Of a stretch of DNA of 51,793 nt, positions 7,706 through 14,858 are shown one piece after another; position 1 is the stretch's first letter; each line of letters opens with the position of its first letter. The stretch spans positions 1 through 51,793 of the forward strand of contig CAKSHP010000016.1 in the NCBI GenBank assembly GCA_934457145.1, read 5' to 3'. Origin of the DNA: an uncultured Clostridia bacterium. Its GTDB lineage: Bacteria; Bacillota; Clostridia; UBA1381; UMGS1253. The position numbers and the translations under genes were made by a program. The notes under the pieces are model-generated. The model was not told the origin of the DNA and ran no database searches. It worked only from the letters and a program-made list of their open reading frames with translations.

Positions 7706-7734
7706 ATTATACCTACCGAACGGTAGGTTGTCAA
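7706..7734 (-). promoter_or_regulatory. Consensus promoter of the GNAT-TetR genes
   Basis: Read on the minus strand: TTGACA (7734-7729), a 17-bp spacer and TATAAT (7711-7706). Both hexamers are perfect. The spacer is almost entirely filled by the palindrome at 7711-7728, so a bound repressor would block polymerase directly. Confidence 0.9.
7711..7728. promoter_or_regulatory. TetR-type operator
   Basis: ACCTACCGAACGGTAGGT is a perfect inverted repeat of 8-bp arms with a 2-bp centre. Size, symmetry and the ACCG/CGGT core are typical of TetR-family operators. It lies between -35 and -10 of the promoter for the operon that encodes the TetR protein at 6346-6993. Confidence 0.85.
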
Positions 7735-7916
7735 TACAATTTTTAAAATTTTTCTGCGTGGAGCCGTTTGACTGCGTATGGTGAAATCGAATAGAAATTT
7801 TACAGCTTTGTAAAAGCCGATACATATTGGGAAATTGATATGTAATTAAAATAATTAGGCAAAGCGCGGCAAAAATTTTAAAAAATTAAGCATTTGTGCA
7901 AGTTAATGTAAAAACA

Positions 7917-7948
7917 TTGACAAGACAGAAAAACTATGGTAGTATAAT
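7917..7948 (+). promoter_or_regulatory. Promoter of the AGCS symporter
   Basis: TTGACA at 7917-7922 is followed by TAGTAT (7940-7945, 17-bp spacer), overlapping TATAAT (7943-7948, 20-bp spacer). Transcription from here leaves a leader of about 215 nt before the start at 8170. Bases 7735-7916 hold nothing else I can support. Confidence 0.6.
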
Positions 7949-8104
7949 AAAAAGTTGGTTTAATTTATGCAGACAGCTTGTGTGGCGGCTGCGATAGTTT
8001 AAACCTTTGTGTAAAAGACGAGAATAAAAATTTGTGTGCGGTTTTGTGCGGCGCATTTTAGTTTAACCGCCGTTTTTAATCAAATGCAAAAACGTATTTT
8101 CGCG

Positions 8105-8135
8105 AGGCTTTGCAAGGGCAGAGCCTTTTAAATTT
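8105..8135 (+). terminator. Terminator-like hairpin in the symporter leader
   Basis: AGGCT (8105-8109) pairs with AGCCT (8122-8126), extended by TGC/GCA across one mismatch, and is followed by TTTTAAATTTT. It sits about 35 nt before the ribosome binding site of the symporter gene. It may be an attenuator in a long leader. I could not match the leader to the glycine riboswitch or another known class. Confidence 0.4.
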
Positions 8136-8169
8136 TAAGGGGAAAAAAATAAAAAAAGGGGTGAGTTTG

Positions 8170-9969
8170 ATGGATAACTTTTTAGCAATAATTGAAAAGA
8201 TTAATTCATCGATTAACGGCGTTGTCTGGGGAGTGCCGATGCTGATTTTAATTGTCGGCACAGGCATAATAATGACAGTCGGAACGAAGTTTTTCCAGGT
8301 TACCCGCGCAAAGCATGTAACCAAGGAAACGATCGGAGGAATGTTTACTAAAAAGGACGTCAGAAAAAGTACGGAGCAAAAGTCAATTTCTCAGTTTCAG
8401 GCGCTCTGCACGGCTTTGGCGGCAACTATAGGTACAGGAAACATAGCAGGTGTTGCAACGGCTATTGCTATCGGCGGTCCCGGAGCTGTGTTTTGGATGT
8501 GGGTTTCGGCGTTCTTCGGAATGATGACTAACTATTCCGAAAATGTTTTGGGAATTTACTACCGCAGAAGAAACAAAGAGGGTGAATGGTGCGGAGGCGC
8601 CATGTATTATTTAAGAGACGGTCTTGGTAGCAAAAAAGGCTGCAAGCACTTAGGTAAGATTTTGGCGGTTTTATTTTCGATATTCTGCGTTTGCGCATCG
8701 TTCGGTATAGGAAATATGACGCAGGTGAACTCGATTGCATCAGCCATGAAATCAAACTTCGGCATGCCGGCAATAGCAGTCGGTATAGCGCTTGCAATTA
8801 TAGCTGCGCTTGTTATAGTGGGCGGAATAAAAAGAATAGGTCAGACGGCTGAAAAGCTTGTTCCGTTTATGGCATTGTTTTATATTATAGGCGCGCTTAT
8901 AATTTTTGTGATGAATTTTCATCAGATTCCGTATATTTTTTCAAGCATATTTAAAAATGCGTTTAACTTCGGTTCGATAGCCGGTGCGGGAAGCGGACTT
9001 GTTATAAAAAAAGCGGTTACGATGGGATTTAAAAGAGGCGTGTTTTCAAATGAGGCAGGTCTTGGTTCTTCGGTTATGGTTCACTCGGCTTCAAACGTTA
9101 AAGAGCCTGTAACTCAGGGAATCTGGGGAATATTTGAGGTGTTTGTTGATACTATAATTGTCTGCACGCTCACAGCGTTTGTTTTACTGTCTTCCACATG
9201 TACGTCGGTTTCATTGTCGGAAGCGGTAAAAAATGTGACAAAAGAAGAAAAATATGTGAGAATATATGATATTGACGAGTTTAAAAACGAACAGGCGGTT
9301 CCGCTTATGGATGTGACGACAAATCCGCTTTTGGAGATTGCACAGCCCGGAGATGAGGTTTCAGATACTTATAAGGTTATTCCCGAAAACGGCGAACCGT
9401 TTGAAATATCGCTTAAAAAAGATGATGAAAGCGATGATTCAAATTATATTTATACAAACGTTATGTCAATAAAAGGCATAAGCGTTGATGAAAACGGAAA
9501 CGAAATCAAAGACGAAAACGCACCTGTAAATGCTGTTTCGATTGAACAGATTTCAGGAGTGCCGCTTGTTACATATGCATTTTCACAAAGATTCGGCAGC
9601 TGGGCGGGAATGCTTTTGGCAGTAGCAATTTTATTGTTTGCCTTTTCAACCGTCCTCGGATGGTCTTATTACGGTACAAAGGCCTGGGAGTATTTGTTCG
9701 GAACAAAGTCAACGGTTTTGTACAGGGTTGTGTTTGTGCTTTTCATTATAATAGGCGCAACAATGGATTTAAGCCTTGCGTGGGATATATCGGACACCTT
9801 AAACGGACTTATGGCAATACCAAACCTTATTGGTGTGCTTGCGCTTTCGAAAACTGTTTTTGAAATAACCAAAAACTACAGTTCAAGAAAGTTTTACGGC
9901 AAAAAGGATGTTCGTCCTATGCTTTCGGCGTTTAAAGATATTCAGGAAGATCATGAAAAATCCTTATAA
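8170..9969 (+). CDS. Alanine/glycine:cation symporter (AGCS family) with an insert
   Basis: Inner-membrane sodium-coupled amino-acid carrier, 599 aa from ATG 8170 (AAAAGGGGTG upstream; an in-frame TTG at 8110 lacks this). The AGCS core is plain: TALAATIGTGNIAGVATAIA and GGPGAVFWMW near the N-terminus, GAMYYLRDGLG, and GFKRGVFSNEAGLGSS. The family is usually about 450-490 aa. Here about 120 extra acidic, soluble residues (from SLSEAVKNVTKEEKYVRIYD to NAVSIEQISG) sit between two late membrane helices. The insert has beta-rich repeats such as NGNEIKDENA and no recognisable domain. A strong terminator follows, so the gene is monocistronic. Confidence 0.9.
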   Translation: MDNFLAIIEKINSSINGVVWGVPMLILIVGTGIIMTVGTKFFQVTRAKHVTKETIGGMFTKKDVRKSTEQKSISQFQALCTALAATIGTGNIAGVATAIAIGGPGAVFWMWVSAFFGMMTNYSENVLGIYYRRRNKEGEWCGGAMYYLRDGLGSKKGCKHLGKILAVLFSIFCVCASFGIGNMTQVNSIASAMKSNFGMPAIAVGIALAIIAALVIVGGIKRIGQTAEKLVPFMALFYIIGALIIFVMNFHQIPYIFSSIFKNAFNFGSIAGAGSGLVIKKAVTMGFKRGVFSNEAGLGSSVMVHSASNVKEPVTQGIWGIFEVFVDTIIVCTLTAFVLLSSTCTSVSLSEAVKNVTKEEKYVRIYDIDEFKNEQAVPLMDVTTNPLLEIAQPGDEVSDTYKVIPENGEPFEISLKKDDESDDSNYIYTNVMSIKGISVDENGNEIKDENAPVNAVSIEQISGVPLVTYAFSQRFGSWAGMLLAVAILLFAFSTVLGWSYYGTKAWEYLFGTKSTVLYRVVFVLFIIIGATMDLSLAWDISDTLNGLMAIPNLIGVLALSKTVFEITKNYSSRKFYGKKDVRPMLSAFKDIQEDHEKSL

Positions 9970-9983
9970 TTAAAAAGATATAA

Positions 9984-10033
9984 AAGAAGCTGCGGCAAAG
10001 TAATTTTATTTTGCCGCAGCTTCTTTTTTTTTA
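9984..10033 (+). terminator. Intrinsic terminator after the symporter gene
   Basis: AAGAAGCTGCGGCAAA (9984-9999) pairs perfectly with TTTGCCGCAGCTTCTT (10010-10025), followed by an uninterrupted T-run. Confidence 0.95.
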
Positions 10034-10139
10034 CATATCCGAAAGCATAATGATATGTGCAAAATGTGTGTACATGGTGAAAAACAACAAAAATTTATAA
10101 CATTTATATAATATTTATAAAAATATTTCTAAAAAACTA

Positions 10140-10168
10140 TTGAAATTTAAAAAACTGTCTGATATAAT
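10140..10168 (+). promoter_or_regulatory. Promoter of the hydrogenase operon
   Basis: TTGAAA (10140-10145), 17-bp spacer, TATAAT (10163-10168). The leader is about 60 nt and leads to GGGAGG at 10222 and ATG 10237. Confidence 0.8.
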
Positions 10169-10236
10169 AGAGCAGATGAATGTTATTGTTAATAATTTAT
10201 CAATGTATAAAATTTTTATATGGGAGGTTTTTGTTA

Positions 10237-10728
10237 ATGGAAAAAAAGGCTATACCTTTTAACGGAACTGAAGAACAGGCAAATGCTCTCAAAGAAGTGA
10301 TTGCACAGCATAAAGATCAGGCGGGAGCAGTTATTCCGGTGCTTCATAAGGCTCAGGAGATATATGGATATCTTCCTATTGAAGTGCAGACCATGATAGC
10401 CGAAGGTTTAAACGTGCCGCTTGCGGAGGTTTACGGAATTGTAACGTTCTATGCACAGTTTTCGATTAATCCTAAGGGCAGATATCAGATAGGCGTCTGT
10501 CTTGGTACAGCATGTTATGTTAAAGGTTCGGGCGAAATTTTGGAAAAAGTTAAAGAAATACTGGGAATTGACGTTGGGGAATGTACGGCTGACGGTATGT
10601 TTTCAATTGATGCAACACGCTGCATAGGCGCTTGCGGTCTTGCGCCGGTTATGACAGTTAACGGCGATGTTTACGGCCGATTGGTGGCAGATGATGTTTA
10701 CGGAATAATTGAAAAATATAAAAATTAG
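10237..10728 (+). CDS. hydC: HydC: NuoE-like [2Fe-2S] subunit of NAD-linked [FeFe]-hydrogenase
   Basis: A 163-aa thioredoxin-fold ferredoxin. The four ligands of the NuoE-type cluster are C88 and C93 (GVCLGTACYVKG) and C129 and C133 (TRCIGACGLAP). The N-terminal helical part (VIPVLHKAQEIYGYLP) is typical of the family. It is the small electron-transfer subunit of the HydABC complex, which couples NADH and reduced ferredoxin oxidation to H2 formation, or the reverse. ATG 10237 is chosen because GGGAGG lies upstream; a longer frame from 10180 has no ribosome binding site. It is first in a four-gene operon. Confidence 0.9.
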   Translation: MEKKAIPFNGTEEQANALKEVIAQHKDQAGAVIPVLHKAQEIYGYLPIEVQTMIAEGLNVPLAEVYGIVTFYAQFSINPKGRYQIGVCLGTACYVKGSGEILEKVKEILGIDVGECTADGMFSIDATRCIGACGLAPVMTVNGDVYGRLVADDVYGIIEKYKN

Positions 10729-10763
10729 TCTTATAAAGGATTATCGGTATAAGGAGGAAAACC

Positions 10764-11126
10764 ATGAAAAGCTTGGCAGAATTGCAGAAAATTCGCGAAC
10801 GCGTTTTTGCGGACGTCAATTTAAGACAGGAGCATGAAAACGCAATAAAAATAATTGTTGGTATGGGCGAGTGCGGAATAGCGGCAGGTGCGAGAGATGT
10901 TTTACACGCTTTCGTGCGCATTATTAATGAAAAAAAACTTGAAAACGTGGTTGTTTTGCAGTCGGACTGTATGGGACTTTGCCGCGTGGAGCCTACTGTT
11001 TCGGTTTGCGTTCCGGGCAGCAGGGAAGTTACTTATATTAATATGACGGCAGACAAAGCCGAAAAAGTTGTTTGCGAACATATAATTAAAAATCAGCCGG
11101 TTTGCGAATATCTGGCAGACGCATAA
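10764..11126 (+). CDS. Thioredoxin-like [2Fe-2S] ferredoxin of the hydrogenase operon
   Basis: A 120-aa protein with a short N-terminal helix and a thioredoxin-like ferredoxin domain. Recognisable segments are IIVGMGECGIAAGARDVL and LQSDCMGLCRVEPTVSV, the same pattern as the N-terminal domain of the NuoF-like subunit downstream. Stand-alone proteins of this kind often sit between the NuoE- and NuoF-like genes in clostridial hyd operons. The ATP-binding (histidine-kinase-like) gene often found beside it is absent here. AAGGAGG lies before ATG 10764. Probably an accessory electron carrier or assembly factor. Confidence 0.8.
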   Translation: MKSLAELQKIRERVFADVNLRQEHENAIKIIVGMGECGIAAGARDVLHAFVRIINEKKLENVVVLQSDCMGLCRVEPTVSVCVPGSREVTYINMTADKAEKVVCEHIIKNQPVCEYLADA

Positions 11127-11146
11127 ATGAATTGGGAGGGTTATAA

Positions 11147-12940
11147 ATGAGTATATACAGATCACATGTATTGATTTGCGGCGGTACCGGTTGTACCTCC
11201 TCCGGATCAAAAACACTTCAGGCTGAATTTGCACATCAGCTTAAAGCAAACGATCTTGAAAATGAAGTTAAAATTGTTCAGACAGGATGTTTTGGACTTT
11301 GTGCGCTCGGACCGGTTGTTGTTGTTTATCCCGAGGGCGCATTCTACAGCAGAGTTGCAAGTGAAGACGTTAAGGAAATTGTTGAAGAACATTTGCTTAA
11401 AGGACGCATAGTAAAAAGATTGTTATACAGCGAAACGGTTGACGGCGATAACATTAAATCGCTTAACGAAACAACGTTTTATGCTAAACAGATGCGCGTG
11501 GCGCTCAGAAACTGTGGCGTTATAGATCCTGAAAATATAGAAGAATATATTGCACGCGACGGTTACCGCGCGCTCGGCAAGGTGCTTAGCGAAATGACTC
11601 CCGAAGAAGTTATTGACACAATGAAAAAATCGGGGCTTCGCGGCAGAGGCGGCGGAGGATTTCCGACAGGGGTTAAGTGGGGATTTGCGGCAAAACAGCC
11701 TAAAGGACAAAAGTATGTAGGCTGTAATGCAGACGAAGGCGATCCCGGCGCATTCATGGACAGAAGCGTGCTTGAAGGCGATCCGCACGTTGTTATAGAG
11801 GCTATGGCAATTGCGGGCTATGCGATAGGCGCGGACAAAGGTTATGTGTACATACGTGCAGAATATCCGATTGCCGTTGAGCGTTTGCAAAAGGCAATCG
11901 ATCAGGCGAGAGAAATGGGACTTCTGGGAGAAAATATTTTCGGCACAGACTTTAGCTTCGATGTTGAAATCCGTTTGGGAGCCGGTGCGTTTGTTTGCGG
12001 CGAGGAAACAGCGCTTATGACTTCTATCGAAGGTCACAGAGGCGAGCCAAGACCGCGTCCGCCTTTCCCGGCAGTTAAAGGTTTGTGGCAAAAGCCGACA
12101 ATATTAAACAATGTTGAAACATATGCAAACATTCCGCAGATTATTTTAAACGGTGCCGAGTGGTTTAGCTCAATCGGTACTAAAAAGAGCAAGGGCACTA
12201 AAGTTTTTGCTTTGGGCGGAAAAATTCATAATACCGGTTTGGTTGAAATACCTATGGGTACAACGCTTCGCGAAATTGTTGAAGAAATAGGCGGCGGTAT
12301 ACCGAACGGAAAGAAATTCAAAGCGGCTCAAACGGGCGGTCCTTCGGGCGGATGTATCCCGGCAACTCATCTTGATACACCGATAGACTATGATTCGCTT
12401 ATTGCAATCGGTTCAATGATGGGTTCGGGCGGACTTATCGTTATGGACGAGGACAACTGTATGGTTGATATTGCGAAATTCTTTTTGGAGTTTACAGTTG
12501 ACGAATCGTGCGGCAAATGTTCGCCGTGCCGAATAGGTACAAAGCGTTTGTATGAAATACTTGAAAAGATTACTTCCGGCAAGGGTGAAATGGAGGATTT
12601 AGACCGTCTTGAGCATTTGTGCGGAGCCATTAAAGGCTCTTCTCTTTGCGGGCTCGGTCAGACAGCGCCGAACCCCGTGCTCAGCACACTAAGATATTTC
12701 AGGGATGAATATATTGCCCATGTAAGAGATAAGCGGTGTCCGGCAGGCGTTTGCAAAAAGCTTGTAAGCTATTCAATTGATGCCGACAAATGTAAAGGAT
12801 GCACGGCTTGCGCAAGAAAATGTCCCATGGGAGCCATTAACGGCGCGGTTAAGGTTGCTCACACAATTGATAAAGAAAAATGCGTTAAGTGCGGAGTATG
12901 TCTTGATACCTGTAAATTTAATGCAATAGTAAAGAAATAA
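11147..12940 (+). CDS. hydB: HydB: NuoF-like NAD(H)/FMN subunit
   Basis: A 597-aa flavo-iron-sulfur subunit. In order: thioredoxin-like [2Fe-2S] domain (C11, C16, C48, C52); FMN-binding loop GRGGGGFPTGVKW at about 166-178; NADH-site segment GAGAFVCGEETALMTSIEG; SLBB domain; [4Fe-4S] site SCGKCSPCRIGTKR; and a C-terminal two-cluster ferredoxin (CKGCTACARKCPMGA and CVKCGVCLDTCKF). This is the NAD-reducing and likely bifurcating subunit of HydABC. Length and domain order match the family. GGGAGG precedes ATG 11147. It sits 20 bp after the preceding gene and 18 bp before the preferred hydA start. Confidence 0.93.
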   Translation: MSIYRSHVLICGGTGCTSSGSKTLQAEFAHQLKANDLENEVKIVQTGCFGLCALGPVVVVYPEGAFYSRVASEDVKEIVEEHLLKGRIVKRLLYSETVDGDNIKSLNETTFYAKQMRVALRNCGVIDPENIEEYIARDGYRALGKVLSEMTPEEVIDTMKKSGLRGRGGGGFPTGVKWGFAAKQPKGQKYVGCNADEGDPGAFMDRSVLEGDPHVVIEAMAIAGYAIGADKGYVYIRAEYPIAVERLQKAIDQAREMGLLGENIFGTDFSFDVEIRLGAGAFVCGEETALMTSIEGHRGEPRPRPPFPAVKGLWQKPTILNNVETYANIPQIILNGAEWFSSIGTKKSKGTKVFALGGKIHNTGLVEIPMGTTLREIVEEIGGGIPNGKKFKAAQTGGPSGGCIPATHLDTPIDYDSLIAIGSMMGSGGLIVMDEDNCMVDIAKFFLEFTVDESCGKCSPCRIGTKRLYEILEKITSGKGEMEDLDRLEHLCGAIKGSSLCGLGQTAPNPVLSTLRYFRDEYIAHVRDKRCPAGVCKKLVSYSIDADKCKGCTACARKCPMGAINGAVKVAHTIDKEKCVKCGVCLDTCKFNAIVKK

Positions 12941-12958
12941 GAAAGGGTGTGTATATCA

Positions 12959-14686
12959 GTGGAAAATGTAAACATAAAAATTAACGGACAGGAAATCAGC
13001 GTGCCTGCTAATTATACTGTACTGGAAGCTGCCCGTATGGCAAATATCGATATTCCAACCCTTTGTTATATGAAGGGAGTCAGTCAGAGTGGTTCATGCC
13101 GCATGTGCGTGGTTGAGGTGTCGACTGCAAGGGCGCTTCAGGCTGCGTGTGTTTATCCGGTTTCAGAAGGTCTTGAAGTTAAAACAAACACACAAAAGGT
13201 CAGAGACGCAAGAAAAATCACTCTTGAGCTTTTGCTTTCCAATCACGACCGTAATTGCTTAACGTGCGTGCGCAACAGAAACTGCGAGCTTCAGCAGCTT
13301 TCCGAAGAACTCGGCGTTACGGATATTACATATCAGGGTGAGCAGAGCCGCTTTGAAATAGACGATTTGTCGCCGTCGATTATTCGCGATAACAATAAAT
13401 GTGTACTTTGCCGCAGATGTATAAATGTGTGCAAAAATATTCAGACGGTCGGCGTTATAGATGTTACGGAGAGAGGCTTTAAAACAAAGATTGCGTGTGC
13501 ATTTGATAAATCTTTGGGCGAGGTTGCATGTGTAAACTGCGGTCAGTGCATTGCTGCCTGTCCCGTCGGTGCGCTTTATGAAAAGGATAACACAAAAGAT
13601 GTTTGGGATGCGATTGCCGATCCCGATAAATATGTTATCGTGCAGACTGCACCGGCAGTGCGCGCGGCGCTCGGCGAAGAATTCGGCTACGAAATCGGCA
13701 CTCCTGTAACGGGTAAAATGGCAGCGGCGCTCAGAAGAATGGGATTTGATAAAGTTTTTGACACGGACACCGGCGCAGACCTTACAATCATGGAAGAGGG
13801 AACAGAGCTTTTAGACAGAATTAAAAACGGCGGCGTGCTTCCGATGATAACTTCATGCAGTCCCGGATGGATAAAGTTTTGCGAGCACAATTTTCCGGAA
13901 TTTTTGCCAAATCTTTCATCATGCAAATCACCGCATGAAATGTTCGGTGCGGTTTTGAAATCGTATTATGCGAATAAAAACAACATAGATCCCGAAAAGA
14001 TGGTCGTTGTTTCGGTTATGCCCTGCGTTGCAAAGAAATTCGAGGCTCAGAGAGAAGAAATGAAAGATGATGTTGATTTTGTTATATCAACAAGAGAGCT
14101 TGCAAGAATGATTAAGCAGTCGGGCATAATTTTCGATAAGCTTCCCGATGAAAAGTTTGACGCTCCGTTCGGAACCGACAGCGGTGCGGGCGTTATTTTC
14201 GGTGCAACGGGCGGTGTTATGGAGGCTGCGCTGCGTACGGTGGCTGAAATAATGAACAAAAAACCGTTAGACAAGCTTGAGTTTGAGTGCGTGAGAGGAA
14301 CGGACGGAATAAAAGAAGCAACATTAAACCTGGGCGGAAGCGATATTAACGTTGCTGTTGTTCACGGGCTTGGAAATGCAAGAAAGCTTTTGGAGGACAT
14401 TAAATCAGGAAAGAAAAATTATCACTTTATTGAAATTATGGCTTGTCCCGGCGGATGCGTAACGGGCGGAGGTCAGCCGATTGTATCGGCTAAATGCCGG
14501 ATGGATATAAATCTTAAAGCCGAAAGAGCGAAAGCTCTTTATAGTGAAGATATTAATTCCACGATCCGTCAGAGTCATAAAAATGCAGATGTTGATATGC
14601 TTTATAAAGAGTTTTTCGGCGAGCCGAATTCTCATAAAGCGCATGAGCTTTTGCACACGCATTATATTAAAAGAGATAAGTATTAA
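12959..14686 (+). CDS. hydA: HydA: catalytic [FeFe]-hydrogenase subunit
   Basis: A 575-aa catalytic subunit from GTG 12959, with GAAAGGG 11 nt upstream; an in-frame GTG at 12947 overlaps that site. The N-terminus carries a [2Fe-2S] domain (C36, C47, C50, C64), a His-Cys cluster segment (SNHDRNCLTCVRNRNC), and two [4Fe-4S] motifs (CVLCRRCINVCK, CVNCGQCIAACPVGA). The H-cluster loops are ITSCSPGW, MPCVAKKFEAQRE and EIMACPGGCVTGGGQP. The first differs from TSCCPxW by Cys to Ser. Maturases HydEFG are not in the window. With HydB and HydC it should form a cytoplasmic complex disposing of reducing power as H2. A terminator follows at once. Confidence 0.93.
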   Translation: MENVNIKINGQEISVPANYTVLEAARMANIDIPTLCYMKGVSQSGSCRMCVVEVSTARALQAACVYPVSEGLEVKTNTQKVRDARKITLELLLSNHDRNCLTCVRNRNCELQQLSEELGVTDITYQGEQSRFEIDDLSPSIIRDNNKCVLCRRCINVCKNIQTVGVIDVTERGFKTKIACAFDKSLGEVACVNCGQCIAACPVGALYEKDNTKDVWDAIADPDKYVIVQTAPAVRAALGEEFGYEIGTPVTGKMAAALRRMGFDKVFDTDTGADLTIMEEGTELLDRIKNGGVLPMITSCSPGWIKFCEHNFPEFLPNLSSCKSPHEMFGAVLKSYYANKNNIDPEKMVVVSVMPCVAKKFEAQREEMKDDVDFVISTRELARMIKQSGIIFDKLPDEKFDAPFGTDSGAGVIFGATGGVMEAALRTVAEIMNKKPLDKLEFECVRGTDGIKEATLNLGGSDINVAVVHGLGNARKLLEDIKSGKKNYHFIEIMACPGGCVTGGGQPIVSAKCRMDINLKAERAKALYSEDINSTIRQSHKNADVDMLYKEFFGEPNSHKAHELLHTHYIKRDKY

Positions 14687-14707
14687 TAAAAACGGTATTT
14701 TAAAAAT

Positions 14708-14750
14708 AAAACAGCCGGCAGATTCGATTTTCGGATCTGCCGGCTGTTTT
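14708..14750 (+). terminator. Intrinsic terminator of the hydrogenase operon
   Basis: AAAACAGCCGGCAGAT (14708-14723) pairs with ATCTGCCGGCTGTTTT (14735-14750), ending in a T-tract. Confidence 0.9.
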
Positions 14751-14776
14751 GCGCATAATTATTTTAATAAAAAGGG

Positions 14777-14805
14777 TTTACTTTTTTTAAAGCGTGTGAT
14801 AAAAT
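14777..14805 (+). promoter_or_regulatory. Promoter of the heparinase-like gene
   Basis: TTTACT (14777-14782), 17-bp spacer, TAAAAT (14800-14805), about 55 nt before ATG 14859. Confidence 0.5.
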
Positions 14806-14858
14806 TGTGTAGAAAAATGTGTTGGTATTTGAGAAACGGCAAGGAAGGTTTGAAAAAT

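Noticed and set aside
7949..8169. Glycine or other known riboswitch before the AGCS gene
   Set aside because: I could not find the conserved core motifs of the glycine class or others I know; only a terminator-like hairpin is supportable.
10034..10139. Gene or RNA between the symporter terminator and the hydrogenase promoter
   Set aside because: Only AT-rich sequence with no start/ribosome-binding-site combination or structure beyond the terminator.
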